Assembly (NCBI RefSeq): GCF_004354045.1
Contig: NZ_SMRT01000005.1
Coordinates: 98,501-162,500 of the forward strand
Length of the DNA stretch: 64,000 bases
Origin: Paenibacillus piri
GTDB lineage: Bacteria; Bacillota; Bacilli; Paenibacillales; NBRC-103111
Direction: 5' to 3'
Below, piece after piece: positions 1 through 8,632 of this stretch. Both the position numbers and the translations under genes were made by a program. Below the pieces are notes generated by a model that made no database searches, was not told the origin of the DNA, and saw only the letters and a program-made list of their open reading frames with translations. Every line of letters begins with the position of its first letter. Position 1 is the first letter of the stretch.

Positions 1-46
1 CGTGATACTTTTCTTTTATCCTGAATAGAAAAGGTATGGTACTGGT

Positions 47-784
47 ATGCAGCAACAAACGGTGTCTATTATGGGAGTCCCTTTTTCAAAACTTAATTTG
101 CAGCAAACTTTAGAGAAGCTGGCCAATCGGATTGACAAGCAGGATGACGGCCTGTTTCATCTTATAACCGCGAATCCGGAGATCGTCATGATGGCGGGTC
201 AGGACGACGAGCTGAAGTCGATCATCGGCCGTGCGGGGATGATTACGGCGGATGGCATCGGGGTCGTGATGGCGGCCAAATGGCAGGGCGAACCGCTGGA
301 AGAGCGCGTAACCGGATTCGATATATTTACCGGCCTGCTGAAATCCGGCAATGAGAAGGGCTATTCCGTCTACCTGTTGGGGGCCGATGAAGAGACGAAC
401 CGGAAATCGGCCGAGGTGATTGCGAAGCAGTACCCGGGCGTCCGTATTGTCGGCAGGCAGAACGGATTTTTCGGCAAAGACGAGGAAGCGGGTGTCGTGG
501 CCGCGATCAGGGAAGCCAAGCCCGATATATTGGTCGTGGCTATGGGTGCGCCGTATTCGGAGAAGTGGATTTATCGGTATAAATCCGAGCTTCAGGCGAA
601 GATCGCATTCGGCATAGGCGGAAGTCTTGACGTACTCGCGGGTAAGGTGAAGCGCGCCCCGGTCATATGGCAAAATCTTCACCTCGAATGGCTGTACCGG
701 CTGCTGGCTCAGCCGTCGCGGTGGCGCCGTCAGCTCGTTTTGCCCAAATTTGCGCTAAGGGTGCTGTTCGGACGCGGCAGATAG
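47..784 (+). CDS. tagA: WecG/TagA/CpsF family glycosyltransferase (GT26)
   Basis: A 245-residue protein of the usual length for GT26. These enzymes transfer N-acetylmannosamine (or a related sugar) from UDP to undecaprenyl-PP-GlcNAc, the second step of wall teichoic acid or secondary polymer linkage-unit synthesis, on the inner face of the membrane. Seen: TANPEI at about residue 41, ITADGIG at 66-72, ERVTGFD at 86-92, and a basic C-terminal tail (LEWLYRLLAQPSRWRRQ) typical of the membrane-associating end. No signal peptide. The ATG follows a weak AAAAGG. Its upstream partner genes lie outside the window. The family is secure; the exact sugar is inferred. Confidence 0.88.
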   Translation: MQQQTVSIMGVPFSKLNLQQTLEKLANRIDKQDDGLFHLITANPEIVMMAGQDDELKSIIGRAGMITADGIGVVMAAKWQGEPLEERVTGFDIFTGLLKSGNEKGYSVYLLGADEETNRKSAEVIAKQYPGVRIVGRQNGFFGKDEEAGVVAAIREAKPDILVVAMGAPYSEKWIYRYKSELQAKIAFGIGGSLDVLAGKVKRAPVIWQNLHLEWLYRLLAQPSRWRRQLVLPKFALRVLFGRGR

Positions 785-847
785 CGGATAATGTCCGGGA
801 ATAGCGATAACCGAGCGATCGTATGGCTTATCGGAGAACATGCGCAA

Positions 848-895
848 ATAAAAAGAGGAAGCTCCAGTCAGCTGTACTGCTGAATAGCTTCCTCT
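848..895 (-). terminator. Rho-independent terminator of psd
   Basis: On the minus strand, an AGAGGAAGCT stem closes around a roughly 20-nt loop and is followed by TTTTTATTT. It lies 7 nt past the psd stop codon. It could also slow transcripts arriving from tagA. Confidence 0.75.
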
Positions 896-901
896 CCATG
901 C

Positions 902-1684
902 CTAAACCAACGTCCCGAGCTTCTCGCCCATTTTCACCGTACTTCCGACCTCCAGATCGCTGCGGCTTACAAACGTGTCGCTTTCCAGCAGAAGGACGAC
1001 CGTCGAGCCGAATTCGAAGTATGCGAGATCGTCGCCGCGGACCGGATGGCTGGCCAGCGGAGAAGCGTATTGAATGCTGCTAACGTTCATGGCGCCGACC
1101 TTGACGACCGCCAGCTCGCCCGATTCATGCTGCATATACGTAATCAGGCGCTCGTTGCGGCTTAGCACCCTGCGCATATGGCGCAATCCGAACTCGTTGA
1201 CCGGGTATACTTTGCCTGGAATATGTTCTTTTTCAATGATGGTTCCATCGATCGGCGAATGGATCCGGTGATAATCCGTCGGGCTCAAATATAGTACAAA
1301 GTAGAAACCGTTTTTATAGTTAACCATGCGCGGCGAAAAGTTGAGCAGTTCTTCCACCGTGTAATCCTGCCCTTTTACATTTAAAATCAGGCCGTCGGCA
1401 ATCGTGCCGATGCCGGTAATTTTGGCGTCGACCGGACTGACCAAAGCTCTCGGGGACGCATCAACAGGGCGAAGCCCCGGCTTCAGCCGTCTCGTAAAAA
1501 AATCGTTGAGGGAGGCGTACTCGCTCAACTGTTTTTCGGCATCCTCCAGCCGGATACCGTATATTTTGGCAAAGCGGGGAATAAGCGCCCGGCTTGCTCG
1601 TGATTTTGCAAACGCGCCTGTTAATTTAGAGATCGATTTGCGGGAAGAAAGCTCCGTTAACAAGCGGAAAAAAGATTTCGTCAT
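902..1684 (-). CDS. psd: Phosphatidylserine decarboxylase proenzyme
   Basis: A 260-residue enzyme that decarboxylates phosphatidylserine to phosphatidylethanolamine at the membrane. It is made as a proenzyme that cleaves itself at a Gly-Ser bond, turning the serine into a pyruvoyl cofactor. Seen: the FGST cleavage motif near the C-terminus (Y-F-E-F-GST-VVLLLE), the SPVDAKI segment and the LSPTDYHRIHSP motif carrying the catalytic histidine. The reading frame stays open 24 codons upstream, but MTKSFFRLL gives the standard Bacillus length and has an AGGTG upstream. It is a single gene in opposite orientation to its neighbours, with its own terminator. Confidence 0.93.
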   Translation of the reverse strand: MTKSFFRLLTELSSRKSISKLTGAFAKSRASRALIPRFAKIYGIRLEDAEKQLSEYASLNDFFTRRLKPGLRPVDASPRALVSPVDAKITGIGTIADGLILNVKGQDYTVEELLNFSPRMVNYKNGFYFVLYLSPTDYHRIHSPIDGTIIEKEHIPGKVYPVNEFGLRHMRRVLSRNERLITYMQHESGELAVVKVGAMNVSSIQYASPLASHPVRGDDLAYFEFGSTVVLLLESDTFVSRSDLEVGSTVKMGEKLGTLV

Positions 1685-1826
1685 AGCTCTGCATTCACCT
1701 GTTCCCTCTATTTGTTGTTTATCAAATATCTTGACATATAAGCTGTCCCAACGCAAGAGAAAAAGATACCGGCCAATGAAGCGGCGAGCCTTTTGCCGGC
1801 TGCATTTTATAAAGGAGCTGATGTTT

Positions 1827-2792
1827 ATGCCAAATGTTGATTTGCCCTTATCGGAACTTTATCATTATAAGCCTGATTTGACGGCGCAGCCCGATTTCGA
1901 TGAGTTTTGGAACAATGCGAAAGCGGATTCAAAGCAAGCACCGTTGAATGCCAAGGCGGAGCCGGTGAACGATCATCCGTTGACTTCAATCCGGATATAC
2001 GATGTCGTTTTTGACGGTATGGACGGTACGCCGATTCACGGATGGTATGTCGTACCGGCTGGGGATCACGCTCCGGGTTCGCTGCCTGTTATTGTCAAGT
2101 ATCACGGCTATAACGGCAACCGCGGGAACCCGCATGAATTGCTGCATTGGGCTTCGATGGGAATGGCGGCATTCGCGATCGACGCAAGGGGGCAAGGCGG
2201 CTTAACGCCGGTCGGCGCGGTTTTTCCGCAGGGCAGCGTATCCGGCTGGATGACGCTCGGCCTTTTGAACCCTGCCGAGTATTATTACAGGCTGGTATAT
2301 ATCGATTGCATCCGCGCGCTTGATTTCGTGTGCGGACGGCAGGAGGTCGACGCTTCGCGGATCGCCGTGTACGGCGGCAGCCAGGGAGGAGGCTTGGCGT
2401 TGGCGGCGGCCGGGCTGGACGAGCGGCCTAAGCTGGCGATGCCGTATTATCCGTTTTTATGCCATTTCCGGCGTGCCGTCGAGATACATAATAGCGGACC
2501 GTATGCGGAAATCAAAAACTGGTTCCGCCGGTTCGATCCGGAGCATCTCCAGGAGGAGCGGGTGTACCGGACGCTTAGTTATTTTGACGGCATAAACATG
2601 GCCTCGCGGGTGAGAGCGAGAACGTTAATGGCGATCACGCTGCAGGACATCACCTGCCCGCCGTCAACCTGCTTTGCCGTCTACAACCATCTGGCCGGAG
2701 AAAAAGAGCTGAAGCTGTATCATGATTACGGTCATGAGGCGCTGCCTTTTCACGAAGAGGCCATGATGCGGTTTGCAGCTTCGTATCTTTAG
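1827..2792 (+). CDS. Acetyl xylan esterase / cephalosporin-C deacetylase (CE7)
   Basis: A 321-residue cytoplasmic alpha/beta hydrolase of carbohydrate esterase family 7, which removes acetyl groups from xylo-oligosaccharides and cephalosporin C. Seen: the three CE7 signatures, RGQGG, the nucleophile elbow GGSQGGG and a C-terminal GHEA carrying the catalytic His. There is no signal peptide, as is usual for CE7. The frame is open far upstream, through the psd antisense region, but AAAGGAG at 1811-1817 sits 9 nt before this ATG and fixes the start; an ATG at 1821 is too close. Real substrate unknown. Confidence 0.9.
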   Translation: MPNVDLPLSELYHYKPDLTAQPDFDEFWNNAKADSKQAPLNAKAEPVNDHPLTSIRIYDVVFDGMDGTPIHGWYVVPAGDHAPGSLPVIVKYHGYNGNRGNPHELLHWASMGMAAFAIDARGQGGLTPVGAVFPQGSVSGWMTLGLLNPAEYYYRLVYIDCIRALDFVCGRQEVDASRIAVYGGSQGGGLALAAAGLDERPKLAMPYYPFLCHFRRAVEIHNSGPYAEIKNWFRRFDPEHLQEERVYRTLSYFDGINMASRVRARTLMAITLQDITCPPSTCFAVYNHLAGEKELKLYHDYGHEALPFHEEAMMRFAASYL

Positions 2793-2822
2793 GATGAAGC
2801 GGAACCGGCATTAATTTTGGCG

Positions 2823-2850
2823 TTGACTTTTTTTACATACATGATAATAT
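2823..2850 (+). promoter_or_regulatory. Sigma-A promoter of the ykoEDC leader
   Basis: TTGACT (2823-2828), a 16-nt spacer and TAATAT (2845-2850) preceded by TGA (extended -10). It sits just before the TPP aptamer, so the aptamer would start about 10 nt into the transcript. Confidence 0.6.
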
Positions 2851-2859
2851 GATTTATGT

Positions 2860-2948
2860 CACTAGGGGAGCCTAACCGGCTGAGATTGGATCGCAGATCC
2901 TAGACCCTCTGAACCTGATCTGGATTGTGCCAGCGTAGGGAAGTGGAG
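2860..2948 (+). promoter_or_regulatory. TPP riboswitch (THI element)
   Basis: The aptamer carries the conserved CTGAGAT segment at about 2880 and the GAACCTGATCTGG ... GCCAGCGTAGGGAA core at about 2911-2942, in the usual order and spacing. It is followed directly by an intrinsic terminator (2983-3015) and the ykoE start. TPP binding should expose the terminator and stop expression of the thiamine-precursor transporter. The class is certain from sequence; the off-when-TPP direction is inferred from the downstream terminator. Confidence 0.96.
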
Positions 2949-2982
2949 AGCGTTTGAAGCGTGTAATGAAATTCACACATGC

Positions 2983-3015
2983 AGACCACTTTCGGAAGCG
3001 GAGGTGGTCTTTTTG
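2983..3015 (+). terminator. Riboswitch-controlled terminator
   Basis: AGACCAC pairs with GTGGTCT, followed by a T-rich stretch, between the TPP aptamer and ykoE. It is the expression platform of the riboswitch. Confidence 0.8.
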
Positions 3016-3086
3016 CTTTTCAACGGGCCTCCGGAACAGTGAATGAGCTTATTTATATTATCGGGAGAAAGGGTGGAGCAGGTACA

Positions 3087-3677
3087 ATGTCAAAAGGTTT
3101 GAAATTGACCGATATTTTGGTCACGATCGTCATTGCGGTTGTTTTTGCTGTGATTTACAGGTTATGGGGGGATGTCTCGAACATTGTCAAACTGGCCGGA
3201 CTGCAGCTCGATCAGCTCGTCTACGGCGTCTGGTTCATGGCCGCAACGGTTGCTTACCTGCTGATCCGCAAGCCCGGCGTCGCGCTGCTGGCGGAGGTAG
3301 CCGCCGCATCGGGCGAACTGCTGGCCGCCTCGCAGTACGGCGTCGAGGCGTTGACATACGGGATCGCCCAAGGTTTGGGAGCCGAGCTTGTGTTTTTTCT
3401 GTTTCGCTACCGCAGCTTTTCGCCTGGGGTTGCCGCGCTCGCAGGTATGGCTTCCGCGGTCGCTTCGTTAATTTTCGACGGATTCAAAGGCTACTTAACG
3501 GATTTGCAATCATGGAATTTAATTTTGTATCTTGTATTTCGCCTGATCAGCAGCGTGTTTATTACAGGCCTGTGCGCATATTGGCTTGTCAAAGCGCTGG
3601 AGGCCGCAGGCGTGGCCAATCTGGTCCGTCCGGCGAGCCGGGCCGACTATGACGCGTTGGAGCGCAAAACCGAATGA
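3087..3677 (+). CDS. ykoE: ECF transporter S component, thiamine/HMP specific (YkoE)
   Basis: A 196-residue integral membrane protein with about five or six hydrophobic segments, matching YkoE in length and style (opens SKGLKLTDILVTIVI; the AAASGELLAASQYGVEAL segment is typical). It is the substrate-binding S component for thiamine or its hydroxymethylpyrimidine precursor. The start follows AAAGGGTGGAG; an upstream in-frame extension overlaps the terminator and is rejected. It heads the ykoE-ykoD-ykoC operon under the TPP riboswitch and overlaps ykoD by 4 nt (ATGA), suggesting translational coupling. Substrate is assigned from the riboswitch and family. Confidence 0.93.
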   Translation: MSKGLKLTDILVTIVIAVVFAVIYRLWGDVSNIVKLAGLQLDQLVYGVWFMAATVAYLLIRKPGVALLAEVAAASGELLAASQYGVEALTYGIAQGLGAELVFFLFRYRSFSPGVAALAGMASAVASLIFDGFKGYLTDLQSWNLILYLVFRLISSVFITGLCAYWLVKALEAAGVANLVRPASRADYDALERKTE

Positions 3678-5197
3678 GCGCGATCGCCGCGGTCAATGGT
3701 CTGAGGCTCAAGTTTGCCGGAACTGCGTCGCTGCAGTTCGACGATTTGTCGTTTGCCGTGCCGGCCGGCCAAAAGGTGCTGCTGCTCGGACCGAGCGGAA
3801 GCGGAAAATCGACGCTGCTGCAGGTGCTGACCGGTTTGATTCCGGGAGCGATTGAAGTGCCGATGCGCTGCGACGGCATCACGATTCCTTCCTCCTGGGG
3901 CTATTTGTTCCAGGACCCGGATACGCAGTTTTGCATGCCTTACGTTGACGAAGAGTTGGCCTTTGTGCTGGAAAATTTGGGCGTGCCGAGGGAAGAGATG
4001 GACGCCCGCATTCGCGACGGGCTGCTGCAGGTGGGACTGGACTTGAAGGACCCGCATATCCCGATCCAATCGATGTCGCAGGGGATGAAGCAGCGGCTCG
4101 CTATCGCTTCTATATTGGCGCTGGAGCCTGACGTCCTGTTCCTGGATGAGCCGACGGCATTGCTCGATCCGGAAGGGACGGAGCAGGTGTGGGAGACGTT
4201 AAAGAAAGTCGGCCGGCATAAAACGCTGATCATCGTGGAGCATAAAATCGACGCGGTGATCGGGTTTGTGGACCGCGTCGTGTTGTTTAACCACGACGGG
4301 GCTGTGCTGGCGGACGGCCAGCCAGCGCATGTGTTCGCCGTACACAAGCCGGAGCTGCAGGAGTACGGCATCTGGTACCCCGGCGTGTGGCGGGATTATA
4401 CCGCCGGCCCCGGCTACAAAGCGCTGCAGGCGGCCCGCGAGGCCGGCCCCGCAGATGCCGGAGCCGCCCGGGAAGTGCTGACACTGCGCGAATTCGCCGG
4501 ATATCCGGACGGGCGCAGCGGGAAGCCTCGAATCCAGGTCGCGGATGCGCGACTGGATTCCGGGGAATGGATCGCCGTTGTCGGGCCTAACGGCGCAGGA
4601 AAAAGCACGCTGCTGCAGTCGATCATGCAGCTGATCCGCACGAGCGGCGGCTATGCGTTTCTCGGCCGCCGCGTGCTTGGCTTTAAAGATATGGCGGACG
4701 AGGCCGCCTATGTGTTTCAAAACCCGGAGATGCAGTTTGTCACCAACTCCGTGTTCGACGAGGCCGCATTCGGCTTTCGCAGGGACGGCGCCGCCGATGC
4801 CGAGCGGCTGACGGAGGAGCTGTTGGCCGAGTTTGGCCTCGAAGCCCGGCGGGCGCAGCACCCGTTCCAGCTGTCGCTCGGGCAGAAGCGGCGTCTGAGC
4901 GTCGCGACGGCGATGGGCAAGTGCCGGCAGCTGGTGCTGCTGGATGAGCCGACGTTCGGACAGGACGCGGCCAACACCTTCGCCATCCTGGAAAAGCTGG
5001 AAGGCTGGCGCCGTCAGGGCGCATCGATCATCATGGTGACGCATGATATGGATATTGTGCGATACTTTGCTACCCGCGTATGGCGGATCGAGCAAGGCCG
5101 CCTTGCCCTGGATGCCGCGTCGACTGCTTATTTGCGCACGTTGGAGCAGCCGGCAGCACCGCCAAGCGGTCTTGAGCCGGCTGAAATGCGGCGCTGA
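3674..5197 (+). CDS. ykoD: ECF transporter double ATPase (YkoD)
   Basis: A 507-residue protein with two fused ABC ATPase domains, powering the thiamine/HMP ECF transporter at the inner membrane face. First domain: Walker A GPSGSGKST (about 36-44), signature MSQGMKQR, Walker B VLFLDEPTALLDPEG. Second domain: GPNGAGKST (about 303-311), signature LSLGQKRR, Walker B LVLLDEPTFGQDAAN, and H-loop TH in MVTHDMD. The ATG overlaps the ykoE stop. The fused arrangement is that of YkoD rather than separate EcfA1 and EcfA2. Confidence 0.93.
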   Translation: MSAIAAVNGLRLKFAGTASLQFDDLSFAVPAGQKVLLLGPSGSGKSTLLQVLTGLIPGAIEVPMRCDGITIPSSWGYLFQDPDTQFCMPYVDEELAFVLENLGVPREEMDARIRDGLLQVGLDLKDPHIPIQSMSQGMKQRLAIASILALEPDVLFLDEPTALLDPEGTEQVWETLKKVGRHKTLIIVEHKIDAVIGFVDRVVLFNHDGAVLADGQPAHVFAVHKPELQEYGIWYPGVWRDYTAGPGYKALQAAREAGPADAGAAREVLTLREFAGYPDGRSGKPRIQVADARLDSGEWIAVVGPNGAGKSTLLQSIMQLIRTSGGYAFLGRRVLGFKDMADEAAYVFQNPEMQFVTNSVFDEAAFGFRRDGAADAERLTEELLAEFGLEARRAQHPFQLSLGQKRRLSVATAMGKCRQLVLLDEPTFGQDAANTFAILEKLEGWRRQGASIIMVTHDMDIVRYFATRVWRIEQGRLALDAASTAYLRTLEQPAAPPSGLEPAEMRR

Positions 5198-5226
5198 CGA
5201 CAACATGGAAAACGGAGGGCATAAGC

Positions 5227-6021
5227 TTGTTCACATTCGAAGAAACATGGCTGCACCGGGTAAATCCGAGCGTGAAGCTGATCTTGTCGGTCGGGATGTT
5301 TTTTGTCGTGCTGTTTACGGATAACATCAATGTGTTGGTCAATATGACGATAGCCCAACTGCTGCTGCTGCTTTTATTCTCCGGACATCCGCTGTCGCGG
5401 CTGCTGCTGTTGCTCCTGCCGTTCGGTCTCGTCTTTGTCTCCTCCTCGATGTCGATGATGCTGTTCGGCAAAGGCGATACGACATGGCTTAGATGGGGGC
5501 TTGTCCATGTGACGGAGGAAAGCTTCTTCCGCGGGCTGCATATCGGCTTGAAGACGGTCAACATGGCTTTGACCGGCTTGCTGTTTGCGCTCACGACGAA
5601 GCCGGTGGCGTTGTTCTATTCGTTAATGCAGCAGTGCAAGCTGCCGCCCAAATTCGCATACAGCTTCATGGCCGCACTGCGGCTGATGCCGATCATGGCG
5701 GATGAGCTGCGGACGCTGCGGATGGCGTTGAAGGTGCGCGGCGTCAAGCGGCGCGCAGGATTGGCGGGCTTCTACGAGACGCTGCGGCTGTACGCGATCC
5801 CGCTGCTGGCGCAAAGCATTCGCCGCGCCCAGCGCATTGCGGTGGCGATGGAAGCGAAGCGCTTCTCCATGGCGCGCGGGCGCACCTATTATTACCGCAT
5901 CGGCTTTTCACTGCGGGATGTGTACCTGCTGCTGTTTTTCGCAGCGGCCATTTCGGCCTCCATATATGCAGGGCAGCACTTGCCATATTTTCATATCGGC
6001 GACGTACGGTACAAAGTATAG
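5227..6021 (+). CDS. ykoC: ECF transporter T component (YkoC)
   Basis: A 264-residue membrane protein (CbiQ/EcfT family) that couples the S component to the ATPases. Several hydrophobic segments occupy the N-terminal half, followed by the cytoplasmic coupling region with the family's Ala-Arg-Gly-like motifs (KVRGVKRRAGL and AMEAKRFSMARGRT). The start is TTG, 7 nt after AACGGAGGG. It is the last gene of the riboswitch operon and a strong terminator follows within 15 nt. Confidence 0.91.
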   Translation: MFTFEETWLHRVNPSVKLILSVGMFFVVLFTDNINVLVNMTIAQLLLLLLFSGHPLSRLLLLLLPFGLVFVSSSMSMMLFGKGDTTWLRWGLVHVTEESFFRGLHIGLKTVNMALTGLLFALTTKPVALFYSLMQQCKLPPKFAYSFMAALRLMPIMADELRTLRMALKVRGVKRRAGLAGFYETLRLYAIPLLAQSIRRAQRIAVAMEAKRFSMARGRTYYYRIGFSLRDVYLLLFFAAAISASIYAGQHLPYFHIGDVRYKV

Positions 6022-6035
6022 ACTGCATCAACATC

Positions 6036-6077
6036 AATCCGCTTCTTCGGCAGATCGCTGAAGAGGCGGATTTTTTT
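6036..6077 (+). terminator. Terminator of ykoEDC
   Basis: ATCCGCTTCTTC pairs with GAAGAGGCGGAT and is followed by a run of seven T. Confidence 0.9.
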
Positions 6078-6241
6078 GTTGCTTGGCAAATGATGCGCAA
6101 TTAATTTCTGCGGAGATCGGGTGGCGTACACAAAACGTTCAAGGTTGCCTAACATCCAATGTGACTTTGGTCATAGATGCCCGCCGGCCCACCTTCTACA
6201 ATAAGAGCATCAAAGTTAAGTCTGAAAGGAGTGAAGGCAGC

Positions 6242-6367
6242 GTGGATCAACAGCATAAGCAGGAAGATACGGCTTTAAAAGGAACGTTAGTATCGGTATT
6301 GCTGCTTGGCGGGTTTCTCATACTGACATGGGTCGGCGTATTCGCCATCTTCGTTTCCAGAGGCTAG
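6242..6367 (+). CDS. Cytochrome c oxidase subunit IIa, ba3 type
   Basis: A 41-residue protein with a short polar N-terminus (DQQHKQEDTALKG) and one transmembrane helix (TLVSVLLLGGFLILTWVGVF). This is the size and shape of the small subunit IIa of ba3-type haem-copper oxidases, which structurally replaces a helix of subunit II. The start is GTG, 10 nt after AAAGGAG (6225-6231); the longer frame from 6083 has no ribosome site. It lies 39 nt before subunit II, in one operon with II and I. Confidence 0.85.
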   Translation: MDQQHKQEDTALKGTLVSVLLLGGFLILTWVGVFAIFVSRG

Positions 6368-6406
6368 GCAGCAATTTACACTTCAGTAGAAGGGGTTGGA
6401 CATTCC

Positions 6407-6898
6407 ATGCATATTCACCGCTATGAAAAAATTTGGTTAAGCTTCGGCATCGCCATGCTGGTCGTATTTTTGGTTGTCTTAGGGGTCGGCGCCTTTGCGT
6501 TGGGAGCTCAGACACCGGGAGATCATGATCATTCGCAGCATCAATCGCGGCAGACGGTCGACCCGGAAACCGTGGATCAGACGGCGCCTTTCAACGATTT
6601 GGGTTTGAAAAAAATCGGCGAAAACGAGTACGACGCCTATATGCTGGCATTCGCCTTCGGGTACGGACCGGATAAAATGGAAGTTCCGCAAGGAGCTACC
6701 GTTCACTTTCATATCACAAGCAAGGATGTCGTTCACGGCTTTCAAATTCCGGGTACGAATGTGAACATGATGGTAGTGCCGGGCGAGGTAAACCATCTGA
6801 CCTATACATTTACGAAAAAAGGCGAATTTCTGATTTTATGCAATGAATATTGCGGCGCCGCTCATGAAATGATGCAGGCTGTCATTATTGTGAAATAG
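6407..6898 (+). CDS. cbaB: Cytochrome c oxidase subunit II, ba3 type (CuA)
   Basis: A 163-residue subunit with a single N-terminal membrane anchor (about residues 12-36) and an extracellular cupredoxin domain that binds the dinuclear CuA centre receiving electrons from cytochrome c. Seen: His in VHGFQIPGTNVN, and CNEYCGAAHEMM with the two Cys, Glu backbone, His and Met ligands. No fused cytochrome c domain. An acidic/His-rich linker (PGDHDHSQHQSRQ) follows the helix. Operon with the IIa and I genes. Confidence 0.94.
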   Translation: MHIHRYEKIWLSFGIAMLVVFLVVLGVGAFALGAQTPGDHDHSQHQSRQTVDPETVDQTAPFNDLGLKKIGENEYDAYMLAFAFGYGPDKMEVPQGATVHFHITSKDVVHGFQIPGTNVNMMVVPGEVNHLTYTFTKKGEFLILCNEYCGAAHEMMQAVIIVK

Positions 6899-6949
6899 TT
6901 TGTGAAATTAAGAACAAGCCTGGCTTGTTCGGCAAAGGAGAACAGAACG

Positions 6950-8599
6950 ATGATCACACAATTCAAAAGCTTTGACCGCCGCGATTCGGCGCTGGTGCTT
7001 GCACATATTTTGTTCGCATTTTTCGCCCTGCTGCTCGGCGGGGTGGCCGGGGTACTGCAAGGGCTTGTGCGCGGCGGTATGATTACACTGCCTTACGGAA
7101 TCGGCTATTACCAACTGCTGACAGCGCACGGAATTTTGATGGCGCTCGTATTTACGACCTATTTCATTATCGGCTTCCTATACTCCGGAGTGGCGAAAAC
7201 TTTAGGCGGGCATTTGCTGCCGGTCCCGCGCGCGCTCGGATGGCTCGGTTACGGATTGATGACGACAGGCACCGTTATCGCTACCATTTTAATACTGCTT
7301 AACAAAGCGACGGTGCTGTACACCTTCTACGCGCCGATGAAAGCTTCCCCGTGGTTTTATGTAGCGCTTGTCTTCATTGTAGTCGGCAGCTGGATGAGCT
7401 GCTTCGGCATTTTCATCAATTACCGCTATTGGAAAAAAACGCATAACGGCAAGCTGTCGCCTTTATTCGCTTTTATGGCTGTCGTGACGATGCTGATGTG
7501 GTTTATCGCTACGTTAGGGGTTGCGATCGAGGTGTTATTCATGCTCATTCCGTGGTCGTTCGGATGGGTCGAAACAGTAAACGTCACGTTAAGCCGTACC
7601 TTGTTCTGGTATTTCGGCCATCCGCTCGTTTATTTCTGGTTGCTTCCGGCTTATATTTGCTGGTATGTAGTCATTCCGAAAGTAATCGGCGGCAAAATGT
7701 TCAGCGATGCTTTGGCGCGATTGGCTTTTATCCTGCTGCTGCTGTTTTCTATCCCTGTCGGATTTCATCATCAGCTCATGGAACCGGGAATCAGCTCGGT
7801 ATGGAAATATGTTCAGGTAGTGCTAACGTTCATGGTAGTAGTGCCATCCTTGATGACGGCCTTCTCGCTGTTTGCGACATTTGAACTGCATGGCCGCAGT
7901 ATCGGAGCGAAGGGTCTGTTCGGCTGGCTGAAAAAGCTTCCTTGGCGCGATGTCCGTTTTTTCGCTCCTTTTATGGGCATGCTGGTCTTTATCCCTGCCG
8001 GGGCGGGCGGCCTTATCAATGCGAGCCATCAAATGAACATGGTCGTTCACAATACGCTATGGGTCACCGGCCACTTCCATCTGACGGTAGCGACGAGCGT
8101 CGCATTGACCTTCTTCGGCGTTACGTACTGGCTGATTCCAGCCATAACTGGCCGTGTGTTGACGCCGCGTATGCATAAATTAGGCATCGTCCAGACGATC
8201 ATCTGGCTGGTCGGCATGTTCTTTATGTCGGGCGCGATGCACACGGTCGGCCTGTTCGGTTCGCCGCGCAGAACCGCGTACACGACATACCAGGATCATC
8301 CGGACGCTATCTTATGGATGCCGTACCATGTCGTCATGGCCATCGGAGGGACGGTTTTGTTCATCGGCGTCGTCATGATGATTATGAATGTCGTGATGCT
8401 CTTGAGAGCGCCGAAAGGCGAGACCGAATATCCGGTCGCCGAGGTCAGAGATACGGCGGAGCGGACGCCGGCTATTTTCGAGCGCTGGGGCATATGGGTG
8501 GGCGCGATTGTCGTTCTCATTTTGATCGCTTACTCGATTCCGGTCATGGAGCTGCTGAACAATCCGGGCACCGGAGCCAAAGGAATCGTAACCTGGTAG
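6950..8599 (+). CDS. cbaA: Cytochrome c oxidase subunit I, ba3 type
   Basis: A 549-residue polytopic haem-copper oxidase subunit, the site of O2 reduction and proton pumping (low-affinity B-family type). Seen: LTAHGILMALVF with the low-spin haem ligand His, FWYFGHPLVYFWLLPAY with CuB His and the cross-linking Tyr, FHHQL with the CuB His pair, and VTGHFHLTVATS with the haem ligands. About 13 membrane helices. The start has AAAGGAG 9 nt upstream; the 16-codon extension at 6902 lacks one. No subunit III or haem A synthase gene adjoins, as is usual for ba3 loci. Confidence 0.94.
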   Translation: MITQFKSFDRRDSALVLAHILFAFFALLLGGVAGVLQGLVRGGMITLPYGIGYYQLLTAHGILMALVFTTYFIIGFLYSGVAKTLGGHLLPVPRALGWLGYGLMTTGTVIATILILLNKATVLYTFYAPMKASPWFYVALVFIVVGSWMSCFGIFINYRYWKKTHNGKLSPLFAFMAVVTMLMWFIATLGVAIEVLFMLIPWSFGWVETVNVTLSRTLFWYFGHPLVYFWLLPAYICWYVVIPKVIGGKMFSDALARLAFILLLLFSIPVGFHHQLMEPGISSVWKYVQVVLTFMVVVPSLMTAFSLFATFELHGRSIGAKGLFGWLKKLPWRDVRFFAPFMGMLVFIPAGAGGLINASHQMNMVVHNTLWVTGHFHLTVATSVALTFFGVTYWLIPAITGRVLTPRMHKLGIVQTIIWLVGMFFMSGAMHTVGLFGSPRRTAYTTYQDHPDAILWMPYHVVMAIGGTVLFIGVVMMIMNVVMLLRAPKGETEYPVAEVRDTAERTPAIFERWGIWVGAIVVLILIAYSIPVMELLNNPGTGAKGIVTW

Positions 8600-8632
8600 C
8601 CAGTTCGCCGCTGCATTTCAACCGATTCCGAT

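Noticed and set aside
1404..1826. N-terminal extension of the CE7 esterase by 141 codons
   Set aside because: Antisense to psd and lacks a ribosome site; the ATG at 1827 has AAAGGAG at good spacing.
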